Source: JAFGGT01 sp036733165 (GTDB lineage Archaea > Methanobacteriota_B > Thermococci > Methanofastidiosales > NM3). Taken from it: 16,750 nucleotides of DNA. Made by a program: the position numbers and the translations under genes. How positions within the stretch are numbered: the first letter of the stretch is position 1; each line of letters opens with the position of its first letter. The DNA lies in the NCBI GenBank assembly GCA_036733165.1, contig DAINBB010000030.1, positions 1 to 16,750 of the forward strand. Reading direction: 5' to 3'. Positions 1 through 6,350 of the stretch are shown piece after piece. A model generated the notes under the pieces. It saw only the letters and a program-made list of their open reading frames with translations, had not been told where the DNA came from and did not search any database.

Positions 1-671
1 GCGCCCATGCCCCTTGCCCTCATTGCGACGCCCTTGCCGCACCAACCGTATCCCGCGACCACGACGTTCTTCCCGGATATGATGAGATTAGTCGTCCTCA
101 TTATGCCATCGAGCGTCGATTGGCCAGTGCCGTACCTGTTGTCAAAGAGATGCTTGCATTGTGCGTCATTTACGGCTATGGTGGGTAATTGGAGCGTCCC
201 GTCCGCCTCCATGGCCTTCAGCCTAAGCACGCCTGTCGTGGTCTCTTCGCACAGGCCGCGTATGGACCCCAAAAGTTCCCTCCTGTCCGTGTGTACCGCA
301 TATGCCAGGTCCCCTCCATCATCGATGATGACGTCTGGGCCAATGTCCAGGGCCTTGTTGATGTTGTCCCTGTACTCATCCTTGGGTTGGCCGTATCTTG
401 CATTGACCGTGACCCCCCTACCGGCAAGTGCTGCGGCGACATCGTCCTGGGTCGTCAGGGGATTGCTGCCGCAGATGGCCACATTGGCACCTCCCTCCTT
501 CAGCACATAGGCGGTGAACGCCGTCTTCGCCTCAAGGTGCAGGCAGCAAGAGACATCTATTCCGTCAAGTGGTCTCTCCTCCCTGAATCTCTCCAATATG
601 GAGGAAACGACCGGCATATGGGCCTCGACCCAATCGATTTTCCTGTTGCCAGATACGATCATGTCCTTCAT
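1..671 (-). CDS. ahcY: S-adenosylhomocysteine hydrolase (adenosylhomocysteinase), N-terminal part, runs off the left edge
   Basis: Cytosolic NAD-dependent enzyme that splits S-adenosylhomocysteine into adenosine and homocysteine, removing the product inhibitor of SAM methyltransferases. About 223 of the usual 400-430 residues are present, with no stop before the window edge. The substrate-domain region contains the family signature NDAQCKHLFDNRYGTGQS (around residues 166-183, with the conserved Lys and Asp). It is followed by a Rossmann dinucleotide motif GYGWCGKG near residue 207. An earlier segment around residue 43 reads CLHLEAKTA, which matches the adenosine-binding region of the family. 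I chose ATG at 671. An in-frame GTG at 680 would add three residues. A TATA box at 701-708 puts transcription start at about 675-680, so the mRNA is probably leaderless and either start is possible. It is divergent from tRNA-Thr. Identity is firm; the C-terminal half is not seen. Confidence 0.95.
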   Translation of the reverse strand, partial: MKDMIVSGNRKIDWVEAHMPVVSSILERFREERPLDGIDVSCCLHLEAKTAFTAYVLKEGGANVAICGSNPLTTQDDVAAALAGRGVTVNARYGQPKDEYRDNINKALDIGPDVIIDDGGDLAYAVHTDRRELLGSIRGLCEETTTGVLRLKAMEADGTLQLPTIAVNDAQCKHLFDNRYGTGQSTLDGIMRTTNLIISGKNVVVAGYGWCGKGVAMRARGMG

Positions 672-700
672 TTCAATCACTATCTGATTATGTTGAAAAG

Positions 701-708
701 ATATAAAT
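701..708 (-). promoter_or_regulatory. TATA box for the adenosylhomocysteinase gene
   Basis: Minus strand reads ATTTATAT. It is centred about 25-33 bp before the candidate starts at 680 (GTG) and 671 (ATG), the spacing expected for a leaderless archaeal transcript. Confidence 0.6.
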
Positions 709-745
709 TTAATCGTGTCTGCATGAAGACAAAAAAACAAAAAGA

Positions 746-753
746 TTTATAAA
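746..753 (+). promoter_or_regulatory. TATA box for tRNA-Thr
   Basis: TTTATAAA centred about 30 bp upstream of the first base of the tRNA. It matches the archaeal TATA consensus closely and lies in an A-rich tract that separates this gene from the divergent adenosylhomocysteinase gene. Confidence 0.65.
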
Positions 754-779
754 ACAAGACAACTTCCTTTCATTACGAT

Positions 780-853
780 GCCCCGGTGGCTTAGCCTGGT
801 ATAGCGTCCGCTTGGTAAGCGGGAGGTCGCGGGTTCAAACCCCGCTCGGGGCT
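780..853 (+). tRNA. tRNA-Thr (anticodon GGT)
   Basis: Complete cloverleaf. Acceptor GCCCCGG pairs with TCGGGGC, including a G7-U66 wobble. The anticodon stem TCCGC/GCGGG encloses loop TTGGTAA, giving anticodon GGT for ACC/ACU codons. The variable loop is AGGTC and the T arm is GCGGG-TTCAAAC-CCCGC. The discriminator is T73, which is used as a threonine identity base in some archaea. CCA is not encoded, so it must be added after transcription. No intron. Confidence 0.95.
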
Positions 854-928
854 CTTTATACTAATTATATTCTAATATATCTTATTATAATTTAATCAAT
901 GCAATAAATCATGCAAAAATCAATATAT

Positions 929-938
929 GTATAAATAT
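929..938 (+). promoter_or_regulatory. TATA box for the metallo-beta-lactamase-fold gene
   Basis: GTATAAATAT centred about 30 bp before ATG 964. This places transcription start near 959-964 and is the main reason for preferring 964 over the TTG at 946 as the start codon. Confidence 0.6.
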
Positions 939-963
939 AGTTTAATTGGGATGGGAAGAGCTG

Positions 964-1803
964 ATGATAGCAACGATGCTGATAGAGAACATGAAATGCC
1001 CAGCGGATGACGAGTTGATAAGTGAGAACAGCCTGAGCATGCATATAATGCACGATGGTCATAGTGTGATCTTCGACATGGGGGCATCGAACAAATGTCT
1101 CAAGAACGCCAGGAAGATGGGAATAGACCTTGAGAACGTAGACGCCGTTGTTATATCACATGGCCACAAGGACCACGTTGGCGCCCTGAGAAAGTTCTTG
1201 GAAATAAACAAAAAGGCAAAGGTGTACATCAGGGAGGAGGCATTCGAGGATCATTGCCTGGACTATAGGCTGTTCAGGAGGGACATAGGCATCGATCGTG
1301 GCATTCTTGATGAACACGGGGACAGACTGGTGTTTGTCGAGGGCCATGCCGAGATACTGCCAGGTTTCTACGTGTTCAGCGACTTCTCGAATAAATACGA
1401 GATATTTGACTTCAACAAGGTATATCTCAAGAAAGAGAACGGGAACAATGTAAATGATGATTTCCATCACGAACAGGTACTGGTCCTAAAGATGGAGAAG
1501 GGACTGATCATATTCTCAGGATGCTCCCACTCTGGCATACTGAACGTCCTTGAGGCGGTCCACCAAAAACTTCCCAACACCAAGGTCAAGGCCATAATGG
1601 GAGGGCTCCATCTGGTGGCGATACCCCTCTTCATGGAGGTAAGCGAAAGGGACATAATGGATGTCGGCAAGGGCATACTCTCCTATGAGGTGGGGATATC
1701 GTATATCTGCCATTGCACCAGCAGGAGAGGATACAGGATCCTCAAGAAGGCGATGGGCGGAAAAGTGGCATATTTTTTCACAGGATCCCAGGTAGAGATT
1801 TAA
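964..1803 (+). CDS. MBL-fold metallohydrolase, COG1237 type (often annotated as a dihydropterin RFA-P synthase-like protein)
   Basis: Predicted 279-residue soluble metal-dependent hydrolase of the metallo-beta-lactamase superfamily. The metal-binding motif SHGHKDH lies at residues 65-71. Further conserved pieces are SGCSHSGI (about 185-192), GGLHL (213-217) and a C-terminal HCTS block, the order I associate with COG1237. Databases often label this family 7,8-dihydropterin-6-methyl-4-(ribofuranosyl)aminobenzene 5'-phosphate synthase, but that reaction is poorly supported and I do not assert it. The start is ATG 964: it gives an N-terminus that begins directly with the first beta strand (IATMLIENM) and fits the TATA position. 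A TTG at 946 would add six residues. It stands alone between two tRNA genes, so context adds no functional clue. A T-run at 1826-1831 may end its transcript. Confidence 0.85.
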   Translation: MIATMLIENMKCPADDELISENSLSMHIMHDGHSVIFDMGASNKCLKNARKMGIDLENVDAVVISHGHKDHVGALRKFLEINKKAKVYIREEAFEDHCLDYRLFRRDIGIDRGILDEHGDRLVFVEGHAEILPGFYVFSDFSNKYEIFDFNKVYLKKENGNNVNDDFHHEQVLVLKMEKGLIIFSGCSHSGILNVLEAVHQKLPNTKVKAIMGGLHLVAIPLFMEVSERDIMDVGKGILSYEVGISYICHCTSRRGYRILKKAMGGKVAYFFTGSQVEI

Positions 1804-1824
1804 TATTCCGGTAACCGACAGAAA

Positions 1825-1831
1825 GTTTTTT
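1825..1831 (+). terminator. Candidate oligo-T terminator after the MBL-fold gene
   Basis: GTTTTTT lies 22 bp after the stop codon. Archaeal RNA polymerase commonly terminates at oligo-T tracts. The same AT-rich stretch overlaps the probable TATA element of tRNA-Phe, so the assignment is ambiguous. Confidence 0.35.
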
Positions 1832-1837
1832 ATTTTA
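1826..1837 (+). promoter_or_regulatory. Probable TATA element for tRNA-Phe
   Basis: TTTTTTATTTTA is centred about 32 bp before the first base of tRNA-Phe. It is AT-rich but less canonical than the tRNA-Thr and tRNA-Arg boxes, and its 3' end runs into a perfect inverted repeat. Confidence 0.45.
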
Positions 1838-1854
1838 GTCTTAAAAAGACTAAA
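1834..1854. repeat. Perfect 9-bp inverted repeat at the tRNA-Phe promoter
   Basis: Arm TTTAGTCTT (1834-1842), spacer AAA, arm AAGACTAAA (1846-1854). It lies between the TATA element and the tRNA, ending 9 bp before the tRNA 5' end. It could be a protein-binding operator or a hairpin at the end of the upstream transcript. Confidence 0.75.
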
Positions 1855-1863
1855 CGAACCAGG

Positions 1864-1938
1864 GCCTCGGTCGCCAAGCCTGGGAAGGCGCTAGACTGAA
1901 GATCTAGTATTTCGCCGGTTCAAATCCGGCCCGAGGCA
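1864..1938 (+). tRNA. tRNA-Phe (anticodon GAA)
   Basis: Complete cloverleaf. Acceptor GCCTCGG pairs with CCGAGGC, with discriminator A73. The D arm has GCC/GGC around a loop containing CCTGGGA. Anticodon stem CTAGA/TCTAG encloses loop CTGAAGA, giving anticodon GAA. T arm is GCCGG-TTCAAAT-CCGGC. The variable loop TATTTC is one base longer than usual. The following bases are CC then T, so CCA is not fully encoded. No intron. Confidence 0.93.
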
Positions 1939-1956
1939 CCTTTTATCAACAATAGC

Positions 1957-1993
1957 GAAATAACATTTTTAATATATGGAAATAACATTTTTA
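1957..1993. repeat. Tandem 15-bp direct repeat with 22-bp period upstream of the histidine kinase gene
   Basis: GAAATAACATTTTTA occurs identically at 1957-1971 and 1979-1993. The copies start 22 bp apart, about two helical turns, and end next to the TATA box at 1994-2003. The layout suits a cooperative regulator-binding site. Confidence 0.7.
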
Positions 1994-2003
1994 TTGTATA
2001 ATA
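1994..2003 (+). promoter_or_regulatory. TATA box for the two-component cassette
   Basis: TTGTATAATA is centred about 25 bp before ATG 2023, so the histidine kinase mRNA is probably leaderless. Confidence 0.55.
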
Positions 2004-2022
2004 ATTTAAGTGAAATGATTCC

Positions 2023-3840
2023 ATGGAAAATAAATATGAGACCGCCATCGCAATGGCAATCTTATCGATTCTGATTCTTTTTCCCCAATTGCTCTCGGCT
2101 GCGAGCAAGGAATATTTTACGCAACTCCTTGTCTTCATCATACCCATAATAGGTTTCATCATAGGATACATAGTCCAGCTCAAATTCGTCTCGCACGGCC
2201 TGAGGCTGACATTGGGCATATTGATATTCTCGCTGCTGTGCTGGGGTATAGCAGAATACATGCTTGGCACCACTGAGACGGGCAATCTGATAAGCTCGTT
2301 CACAACGGAATCGAACATATTCTATTTTCTTGGATATCTGGCCTTGCTTTTCGGCATGGGCACAAGGTACAAGGAGATAAAGGACAATCTCAACGTCACA
2401 TATGTGGCATTGTTCACGTTCCTGGTGGCCATCGTGGCCGTATTTTCTGGAATATACTTCTATTCGACCTATTACACTCAGTTCAGTGACGATATAGTCA
2501 GGATGACGCTCGTATATATCTTCCTTGACCTTGGGATCGTGCTGCTTTCCTCACTGTACTTCATACATGACAAGAAAAGGAATGAATGCCTTCTTTGGTG
2601 CTGGGTGATGATCGGCGGCATCTTCATGCTGTTGGCGGACTTCTCATACGGAGTGTACCAGTTGAACGGCACATATACGGTCGGATCACTGCCGGACATG
2701 ATCTTCTGCTTCGCCTATGCGGCATTCATCCCCGCGTTCCTATCGTTGGTAACGCCCCAGTCCGCATCGTTCAAGGATGTGGAGGAAAGGTACTATTCAT
2801 TGTTCAACCATACCGGTGCCCCAACGATAATGATAGACAAGAACACCACCATACTGCTTACAAACCCCCAGTTCAATGAACTGATGGGATATGAGAGGGA
2901 GGAACTGATCGGCAAGATGAAATGGTCCTCCATGATCGATGTCAAGGACAGGAAACCCACATTCCTAATGCTCAGCCGCATGAGGAACGTCAAGACGCTG
3001 AAACCGTTCACCAGGGAGGCCCAAGTTCGCAACAAGAACGGGGACACCCTTTTCACATCTCTCACGTTCAGCTTCATTCCAAACAGCGAGTTCATAGTCG
3101 TTACGATATTCGACCTTACGGAGAGAAAGAAGCTCGAGGTCGAGCTCAAGAAGATCAACGAGGACCTTCAGAACTTCACGTTCACGGTGTCCCACGACCT
3201 CAAGGAGCCCCTCAGGAACGTCTCCTCGCTTGCAACATACCTCAAAAGGGACTATTCAAACAAGCTTGACAAGGATGGCATAGAGTTTCTGAACATGCTT
3301 GTCGCTTCCGTTTCCACGATGTCACAACTGGTGGACGACCTTCTGACGCTCTCTAGGGTCGGCAGGAAGAACGTTGATTTCTCCTTCGTAGATTTCAATG
3401 ATCTGATAGGCGATGTGATAAAGGACATCGAGAAGTATATAAAAGAAAAGAACGCCGTCATCAAGTATTCCAATCTGCCAAAGGCGCTGGTACAGAAGAC
3501 ATGGATGAAACAGGTCTTCCAGAACCTCATACAGAACGGCATCAAGTTCAATGACTCGCCCACTCCCACCATCGAGATCGGTTACTCAAATCACAATTTC
3601 TACTACGAGTTCTACGTGAAGGACAACGGGATAGGGATCCCAGGCGAATATCATGACAGGATATTCAAGCTCTTCGAACAGCTGCATCCGAGAGAGGAGT
3701 ACGGCGGCACGGGCGCAGGCCTCGCGATAGTCAAAAAAATCATCAAGGAGCACAAAGGCGACATATGGGTCGAGAGCGAAGAGGGCAAGGGAACGACCTT
3801 CTTCTTCACAATAGAGAAATTCTTCATAGGGGAAGACTGA
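2023..3840 (+). CDS. Membrane-bound PAS-domain sensor histidine kinase
   Basis: Predicted 605-residue membrane sensor kinase that autophosphorylates on His and passes phosphate to receiver Asp residues. Residues 1-243 hold about eight hydrophobic helices (near 7-26, 33-51, 58-78, 97-112, 126-147, 160-181, 188-206, 224-243) with short loops, so the sensor is likely membrane-embedded rather than a large outside domain. A PAS fold spans about 252-367 (includes NPQFNELMGYEREELIGK). A HisKA dimerisation helix follows, with phosphoacceptor H391 in VSHDLKEPLRN. The ATPase domain has the N box at 497-510 (FQNLIQNGIKFN), G1 DNGIGIP at 534-540 and G2 GGTGAGLA at 561-568. All key catalytic motifs are present. 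The next gene starts on the last base of this stop codon, so the two are translationally coupled. The signal sensed is unknown. Confidence 0.93.
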   Translation: MENKYETAIAMAILSILILFPQLLSAASKEYFTQLLVFIIPIIGFIIGYIVQLKFVSHGLRLTLGILIFSLLCWGIAEYMLGTTETGNLISSFTTESNIFYFLGYLALLFGMGTRYKEIKDNLNVTYVALFTFLVAIVAVFSGIYFYSTYYTQFSDDIVRMTLVYIFLDLGIVLLSSLYFIHDKKRNECLLWCWVMIGGIFMLLADFSYGVYQLNGTYTVGSLPDMIFCFAYAAFIPAFLSLVTPQSASFKDVEERYYSLFNHTGAPTIMIDKNTTILLTNPQFNELMGYEREELIGKMKWSSMIDVKDRKPTFLMLSRMRNVKTLKPFTREAQVRNKNGDTLFTSLTFSFIPNSEFIVVTIFDLTERKKLEVELKKINEDLQNFTFTVSHDLKEPLRNVSSLATYLKRDYSNKLDKDGIEFLNMLVASVSTMSQLVDDLLTLSRVGRKNVDFSFVDFNDLIGDVIKDIEKYIKEKNAVIKYSNLPKALVQKTWMKQVFQNLIQNGIKFNDSPTPTIEIGYSNHNFYYEFYVKDNGIGIPGEYHDRIFKLFEQLHPREEYGGTGAGLAIVKKIIKEHKGDIWVESEEGKGTTFFFTIEKFFIGED

Positions 3841-4274
3841 TGGACAAAAAAGGCGTATTGGTAATAGAGGACAACATCACGGACGGGCTAGTGATAAAGA
3901 GGACCTTGTCAAAGTATATCCATGAGGAGATATCTGTGGTCAGAGACGGGACAGAGGCGCTTTCGTTCCTCTCAAGGGCCCTGAAGACCAACATCGACAT
4001 GGATATAACGCTCCCCAAGCTTATCACCCTTGACCTTAACATGCCCAAGATGAACGGTTTTGAGTTCATAGAGCGCTTCAAGAAGAACGAACAGACCAAG
4101 GAGATACCGATAATAGTCCTGACATCCTCGCAGTTGCCCGATGAGGTGAAGAAGGCCTACTATCTTGGGGCGAACAGCTATGTGATAAAACCGACCGACC
4201 ATGAGAAGTTCGAACAGACCATAGAGATCATATATGAATACTGGTTCGACTTTTCAAAACTCCCCCCTGAGTGA
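3840..4274 (+). CDS. Single-domain response regulator, Rcp1-like
   Basis: Predicted 144-residue stand-alone receiver (REC) domain. Visible features are the acidic pair E10/D11, phosphoacceptor D65 in LITLDLNMPKMNG, T95/S96 in VLTSS, and K117 in VIKPTD. The end YEYWFDFSKLPP, with a conserved Tyr-Trp after the last helix, resembles the cyanobacterial Rcp1 group of receivers that partner PAS or phytochrome kinases. There is no output domain, so it probably works by protein contact or as a phosphate shuttle in a relay. The ATG at 3840-3842 shares one base with the kinase stop codon (TGATG). An upstream in-frame ATG at 3765 lies inside the kinase gene and would add an unrelated tail, so I rejected it. 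The next gene follows after 4 bp. Confidence 0.9.
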   Translation: MDKKGVLVIEDNITDGLVIKRTLSKYIHEEISVVRDGTEALSFLSRALKTNIDMDITLPKLITLDLNMPKMNGFEFIERFKKNEQTKEIPIIVLTSSQLPDEVKKAYYLGANSYVIKPTDHEKFEQTIEIIYEYWFDFSKLPPE

Positions 4275-4278
4275 TATT

Positions 4279-4962
4279 ATGAATGATAATGAAGAAGAAA
4301 ACGAAGGACCGAAGATACTGTACATTGAAGATAACAGTGCTGATGTAATCGTTATGAAAAAGGTGCTTTCGGACATCTTCCCCCAAGGATTCGAGCTTGT
4401 CAATACGCCCATCGGTTCGACCGGGCTCGCGAAGATCAAGAACGAGTACTTCGACTTCGCCATCTTGGACTACAAACTGCCAAGGATGACGGGACTCGAG
4501 ATACTTGAGGAGATGAAGAACGAGAACATAGACATCCCCGCAATAATCGTGACCGGCCAGGGCGACGACGAGACCGCGGTCAAGGCCTTGAAGATGGGTG
4601 CCTATGACTATCTGGTCAAAGGGAATCTTGACACCAAGGACTCCAAGCTCTCCATCCTGGAACTGTACAATCTTGTCAACTTCATGAAGAAGGACACGGG
4701 CGCGGACCTCCTCTCAAGCCTTACCCAGAAAAGGACGACCATAGATGTCATCGCCGACATACTGCAAAACTCGATATACGGGATAGGAAAGACCACGCTG
4801 GTCTTCAAGTCGAACATGAACTTCAAGAGGATAGAGAAGTATCTCGTATTTCTCACGGCGAAGGGATTCCTGAGACATGACGGGGACAAATACTCGACCA
4901 CAGAGGACGGCAAGAAGCTCGTCAAGGCCATCATGGAGCTCAAGGCACTCCTGACAAGATAG
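4279..4962 (+). CDS. Response regulator: receiver domain fused to an archaeal winged helix (HTH_45-like)
   Basis: Predicted 227-residue output protein of the cassette. An acidic, low-complexity start (NDNEEENEG) leads into a receiver domain at about 12-130 with E17/D18, phosphoacceptor D64 in ILDYKLPRMTG, T92 in IVTGQGDDE and K114 in YLVKGN. The C-terminal part, about 150-222, looks like the archaeal winged-helix family Pfam HTH_45: helix RTTIDVIADILQ, then KTTLVFKSNMNFKRIEKYL and FLTAKGFL, then wing residues and the end TEDGKKLV. DNA binding is inferred from that fold. I chose ATG 4279, 4 bp after the previous stop. An in-frame ATG at 4234 lies inside the upstream gene and adds an implausible segment. 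No clear Shine-Dalgarno sequence is visible, so coupling is likely. Its stop lies 10 bp from the convergent tRNA-Trp. Confidence 0.9.
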   Translation: MNDNEEENEGPKILYIEDNSADVIVMKKVLSDIFPQGFELVNTPIGSTGLAKIKNEYFDFAILDYKLPRMTGLEILEEMKNENIDIPAIIVTGQGDDETAVKALKMGAYDYLVKGNLDTKDSKLSILELYNLVNFMKKDTGADLLSSLTQKRTTIDVIADILQNSIYGIGKTTLVFKSNMNFKRIEKYLVFLTAKGFLRHDGDKYSTTEDGKKLVKAIMELKALLTR

Positions 4963-4972
4963 AAAAGGATAA

Positions 4973-5144
4973 TGGTGGGGACGGCGGGATTTGAACCCGA
5001 GTCCACGGGTTTCTCCGATCTTACACTTTCGTGTCGCTCCACAGATTCTTCATCCATGGACAGTCGTCCATGTCAGTAAACCCGTAGTATTTTAATCATT
5101 GGATCTCTGGAGCCCATGATGATAGGCCTCTACACTACGTCCCC
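4973..5144 (-). tRNA. tRNA-Trp (anticodon CCA) interrupted by a 96-nt intron
   Basis: Exon 1 is 5144-5107, the intron is 5106-5011 and exon 2 is 5010-4973. Acceptor GGGGACG pairs with CGTCCCC, discriminator is A, and CCA is encoded. The anticodon loop reads CTCCAG-A after splicing at the canonical 37/38 position, giving anticodon CCA for UGG. The splice site forms a textbook bulge-helix-bulge: outer stem ATGGG/CCCGT, central 4-bp helix CTCC/GGAG, 3-nt bulges AG^A and AA^A, and an inner stem GATC/GATC. T arm is CGGG-TTCAAAT-CCCG with a U49-C65 mismatch at its base. The 3' end is 10 bp from the convergent response regulator gene. Confidence 0.93.
5011..5106 (-). ncRNA. tRNA-Trp intron with box C/D-like guide RNA elements
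   Basis: Read on the minus strand, the intron has a C-like box ATGATTA (5099-5093) and a D'-type box CTGA (5076-5073). The stretch ACGGGTTT (5085-5078) just before it is complementary to AAACCCGT spanning the 3' splice site and residues 38-43. The base five positions before the D' box pairs with C39. A 7-bp hairpin CATGGAC-GACT-GTCCATG (5072-5055) and a C'-like ATGGATGA (5057-5050) follow. TGGAGC (5041-5036) is complementary to residues 31-36, including C34, but no CTGA follows it; instead there is an ACAC-GAAA-GTGT hairpin (5034-5023). Euryarchaeal tRNA-Trp introns are known to guide 2'-O-methylation of residues 34 and 39. Confidence 0.6.
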
Positions 5145-5170
5145 AATGCCAAATTAAAAGAAAAAATAAT

Positions 5171-5180
5171 CTTTTTAAAG
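5171..5180 (-). promoter_or_regulatory. Probable TATA box for tRNA-Trp
   Basis: Minus strand CTTTAAAAAG, centred about 32 bp before the tRNA 5' end at 5144. The stretch between here and the asparagine synthetase stop at 5301 shows no convincing gene. Confidence 0.45.
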
Positions 5181-5300
5181 TTTTTGCTAGTAATGTGGAT
5201 AGGACCGGAAATAAAAACAAAAAAGGGATTGATGGGACATGAAATCCTCCGGATACGATGCCCCTTCATATTCCAATTCAATAATCATTCAACTGACGTA

Positions 5301-6248
5301 TCAGATGCAGAGCTCGCCGGGTATCTTGGGGAACATGGCTGCCGCCTCTATCCTCGAGAAACCGCAGATATACCTGACCAACCTCTCGATTCCTATCCCA
5401 AAGCCCGCAGAGGCGTAAAGCCCCTTGGATGCCATCTCAAGGAGTATCTCGAAATCATTCACATCCTGCTCCTTCTTGTGGATCCTCTCAACGATCCTTT
5501 CGTATTCGTATTCTCTCTCGCCGCCGGAGGATGCTTCGCCAAAGCCTTCTGGATATATCATGTCCATGTCTCTTAGTATACCCTCCTTAGTAGGGTCCTC
5601 GAAATCGTAGAACTCCCTCTCCGCGAGCGGTATGTCTATTATCCATACAGGGTCCTTCGCATCCTTCGATAGCTCAGATTCGAACTTTTCCCCATATTTC
5701 TCTGCCGCATCAAGATAGGATACCTTCCCGAAAGGCGCCGTGGGCACTTTTAGATCCCTTCCCAACTCGCTGAGTTCGGCTGCAAGTTCCTTCTTGCAAT
5801 AGGAAATGAGTCCCGTGTACATGCCTTCCATGAGAATCATCGCATCTTCCCTGGAAGCGTCCCTCATCTCGATGTCGAGTTGTGTGAACTCAAAGAGGTG
5901 TCTACCGCTCTGGGCCCTTTCCAAGGGTTCGAATCTTAGGTTCGGTGAAAAACAGAAGATCTTTGTCTGGTTCAACAAGGCCAACTGCTTATGGAATATC
6001 ATCGATTTTGTCAATTGATACCTATGCCCATAACACGAGAATACCGGGTCAAGGGTGGGATGGTTGAGGGGGTCCGTCATAGGCGAAAGAATGACGGGCG
6101 GTATCTCTGTAAAACCTTCCTTAAACAGGTAGTCTCCCAAATATCTCCTCACGTGGGTGTTTACCTTCATGGCGATTTGTAACTCCCTAGAGGATAATCT
6201 GGTATGGTAATCTCCAAGTTTTGCTTTAAGTTCAGATGTTGACATCAT
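5301..6248 (-). CDS. Archaeal asparagine synthetase A-like protein (AspRS/AsnRS paralogue without anticodon-binding domain)
   Basis: Predicted 315-residue class II aminoacyl-tRNA-synthetase catalytic core. Motif 1 lies around residues 35-60 (LFKEGFTEIPPVIL). Motif 2 includes NLRFEPLER with R105/E107 and then HLFEFTQLDIEM. Motif 3 is GIGIERL at 284-290. Full AspRS or AsnRS enzymes carry an N-terminal OB-fold anticodon-binding domain of about 100 residues; it is absent here and the length fits the stand-alone core. Such archaeal paralogues (first studied in Pyrococcus) make asparagine from aspartate, ammonia and ATP through an aspartyl-adenylate, with no tRNA needed. That activity is inferred from family. 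The start is ATG 6248, directly followed by a second ATG, with a TATA box 26 bp upstream. It is divergent from an AsnC-type regulator, which supports the asparagine role. A degenerate AsnRS is the main alternative. Confidence 0.85.
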   Translation of the reverse strand: MMSTSELKAKLGDYHTRLSSRELQIAMKVNTHVRRYLGDYLFKEGFTEIPPVILSPMTDPLNHPTLDPVFSCYGHRYQLTKSMIFHKQLALLNQTKIFCFSPNLRFEPLERAQSGRHLFEFTQLDIEMRDASREDAMILMEGMYTGLISYCKKELAAELSELGRDLKVPTAPFGKVSYLDAAEKYGEKFESELSKDAKDPVWIIDIPLAEREFYDFEDPTKEGILRDMDMIYPEGFGEASSGGEREYEYERIVERIHKKEQDVNDFEILLEMASKGLYASAGFGIGIERLVRYICGFSRIEAAAMFPKIPGELCI

Positions 6249-6269
6249 AAGTGATGAATATTCGTACGG

Positions 6270-6280
6270 TATATAAAATT
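6270..6280 (-). promoter_or_regulatory. TATA box for the asparagine synthetase gene
   Basis: Minus strand AATTTTATATA, centred 26 bp before ATG 6248, which indicates a leaderless mRNA. It lies in the 102-bp region shared with the divergent regulator gene. Confidence 0.65.
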
Positions 6281-6299
6281 ATCGTCTTTATATGAGTCA

Positions 6300-6317
6300 T
6301 ACTGTAATACAATAGTA
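6300..6317. promoter_or_regulatory. Imperfect 18-bp palindrome, candidate Lrp/AsnC operator
   Basis: TACTGTAATACAATAGTA pairs at 12 of 18 positions, with the outer four bases of each arm fully matched (TACT/AGTA). It lies just upstream of the regulator's TATA box and 20 bp behind the TATA box of the asparagine synthetase gene, so one protein here could affect both promoters. The match to known operators is by size and AT content only. Confidence 0.3.
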
Positions 6318-6318
6318 A

Positions 6319-6330
6319 AATATATAAATA
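6319..6330 (+). promoter_or_regulatory. TATA box for the Lrp/AsnC regulator gene
   Basis: AATATATAAATA, centred 26 bp before ATG 6351, again the leaderless spacing. Confidence 0.65.
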
Positions 6331-6350
6331 AGATTACGACAAATTGATAT

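Noticed and set aside
7..752. Long plus-strand open frames (7-510 and 189-752)
   Set aside because: They are antisense to the clear adenosylhomocysteinase gene and their proteins show no recognisable motif.
946..963. TTG start at 946 for the MBL-fold protein
   Set aside because: It adds six residues before the first beta strand and lies ahead of the transcription start predicted from the TATA box; ATG 964 fits both.
3765..3839. Earlier ATG for the single-domain response regulator
   Set aside because: The added residues are read out of frame from the kinase ATPase domain; the ATG overlapping the kinase stop gives a normal receiver N-terminus.
5036..5041. Second, C34-directed box C/D guide in the tRNA-Trp intron
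   Set aside because: The complementarity is only six bases and the position where a CTGA box should begin reads ACAC, so I do not call it functional.
5184..5576. 130-codon plus-strand ORF over the 3' end of the asparagine synthetase gene
   Set aside because: Mostly antisense to the synthetase catalytic core, including its motif 3; no motif of its own.
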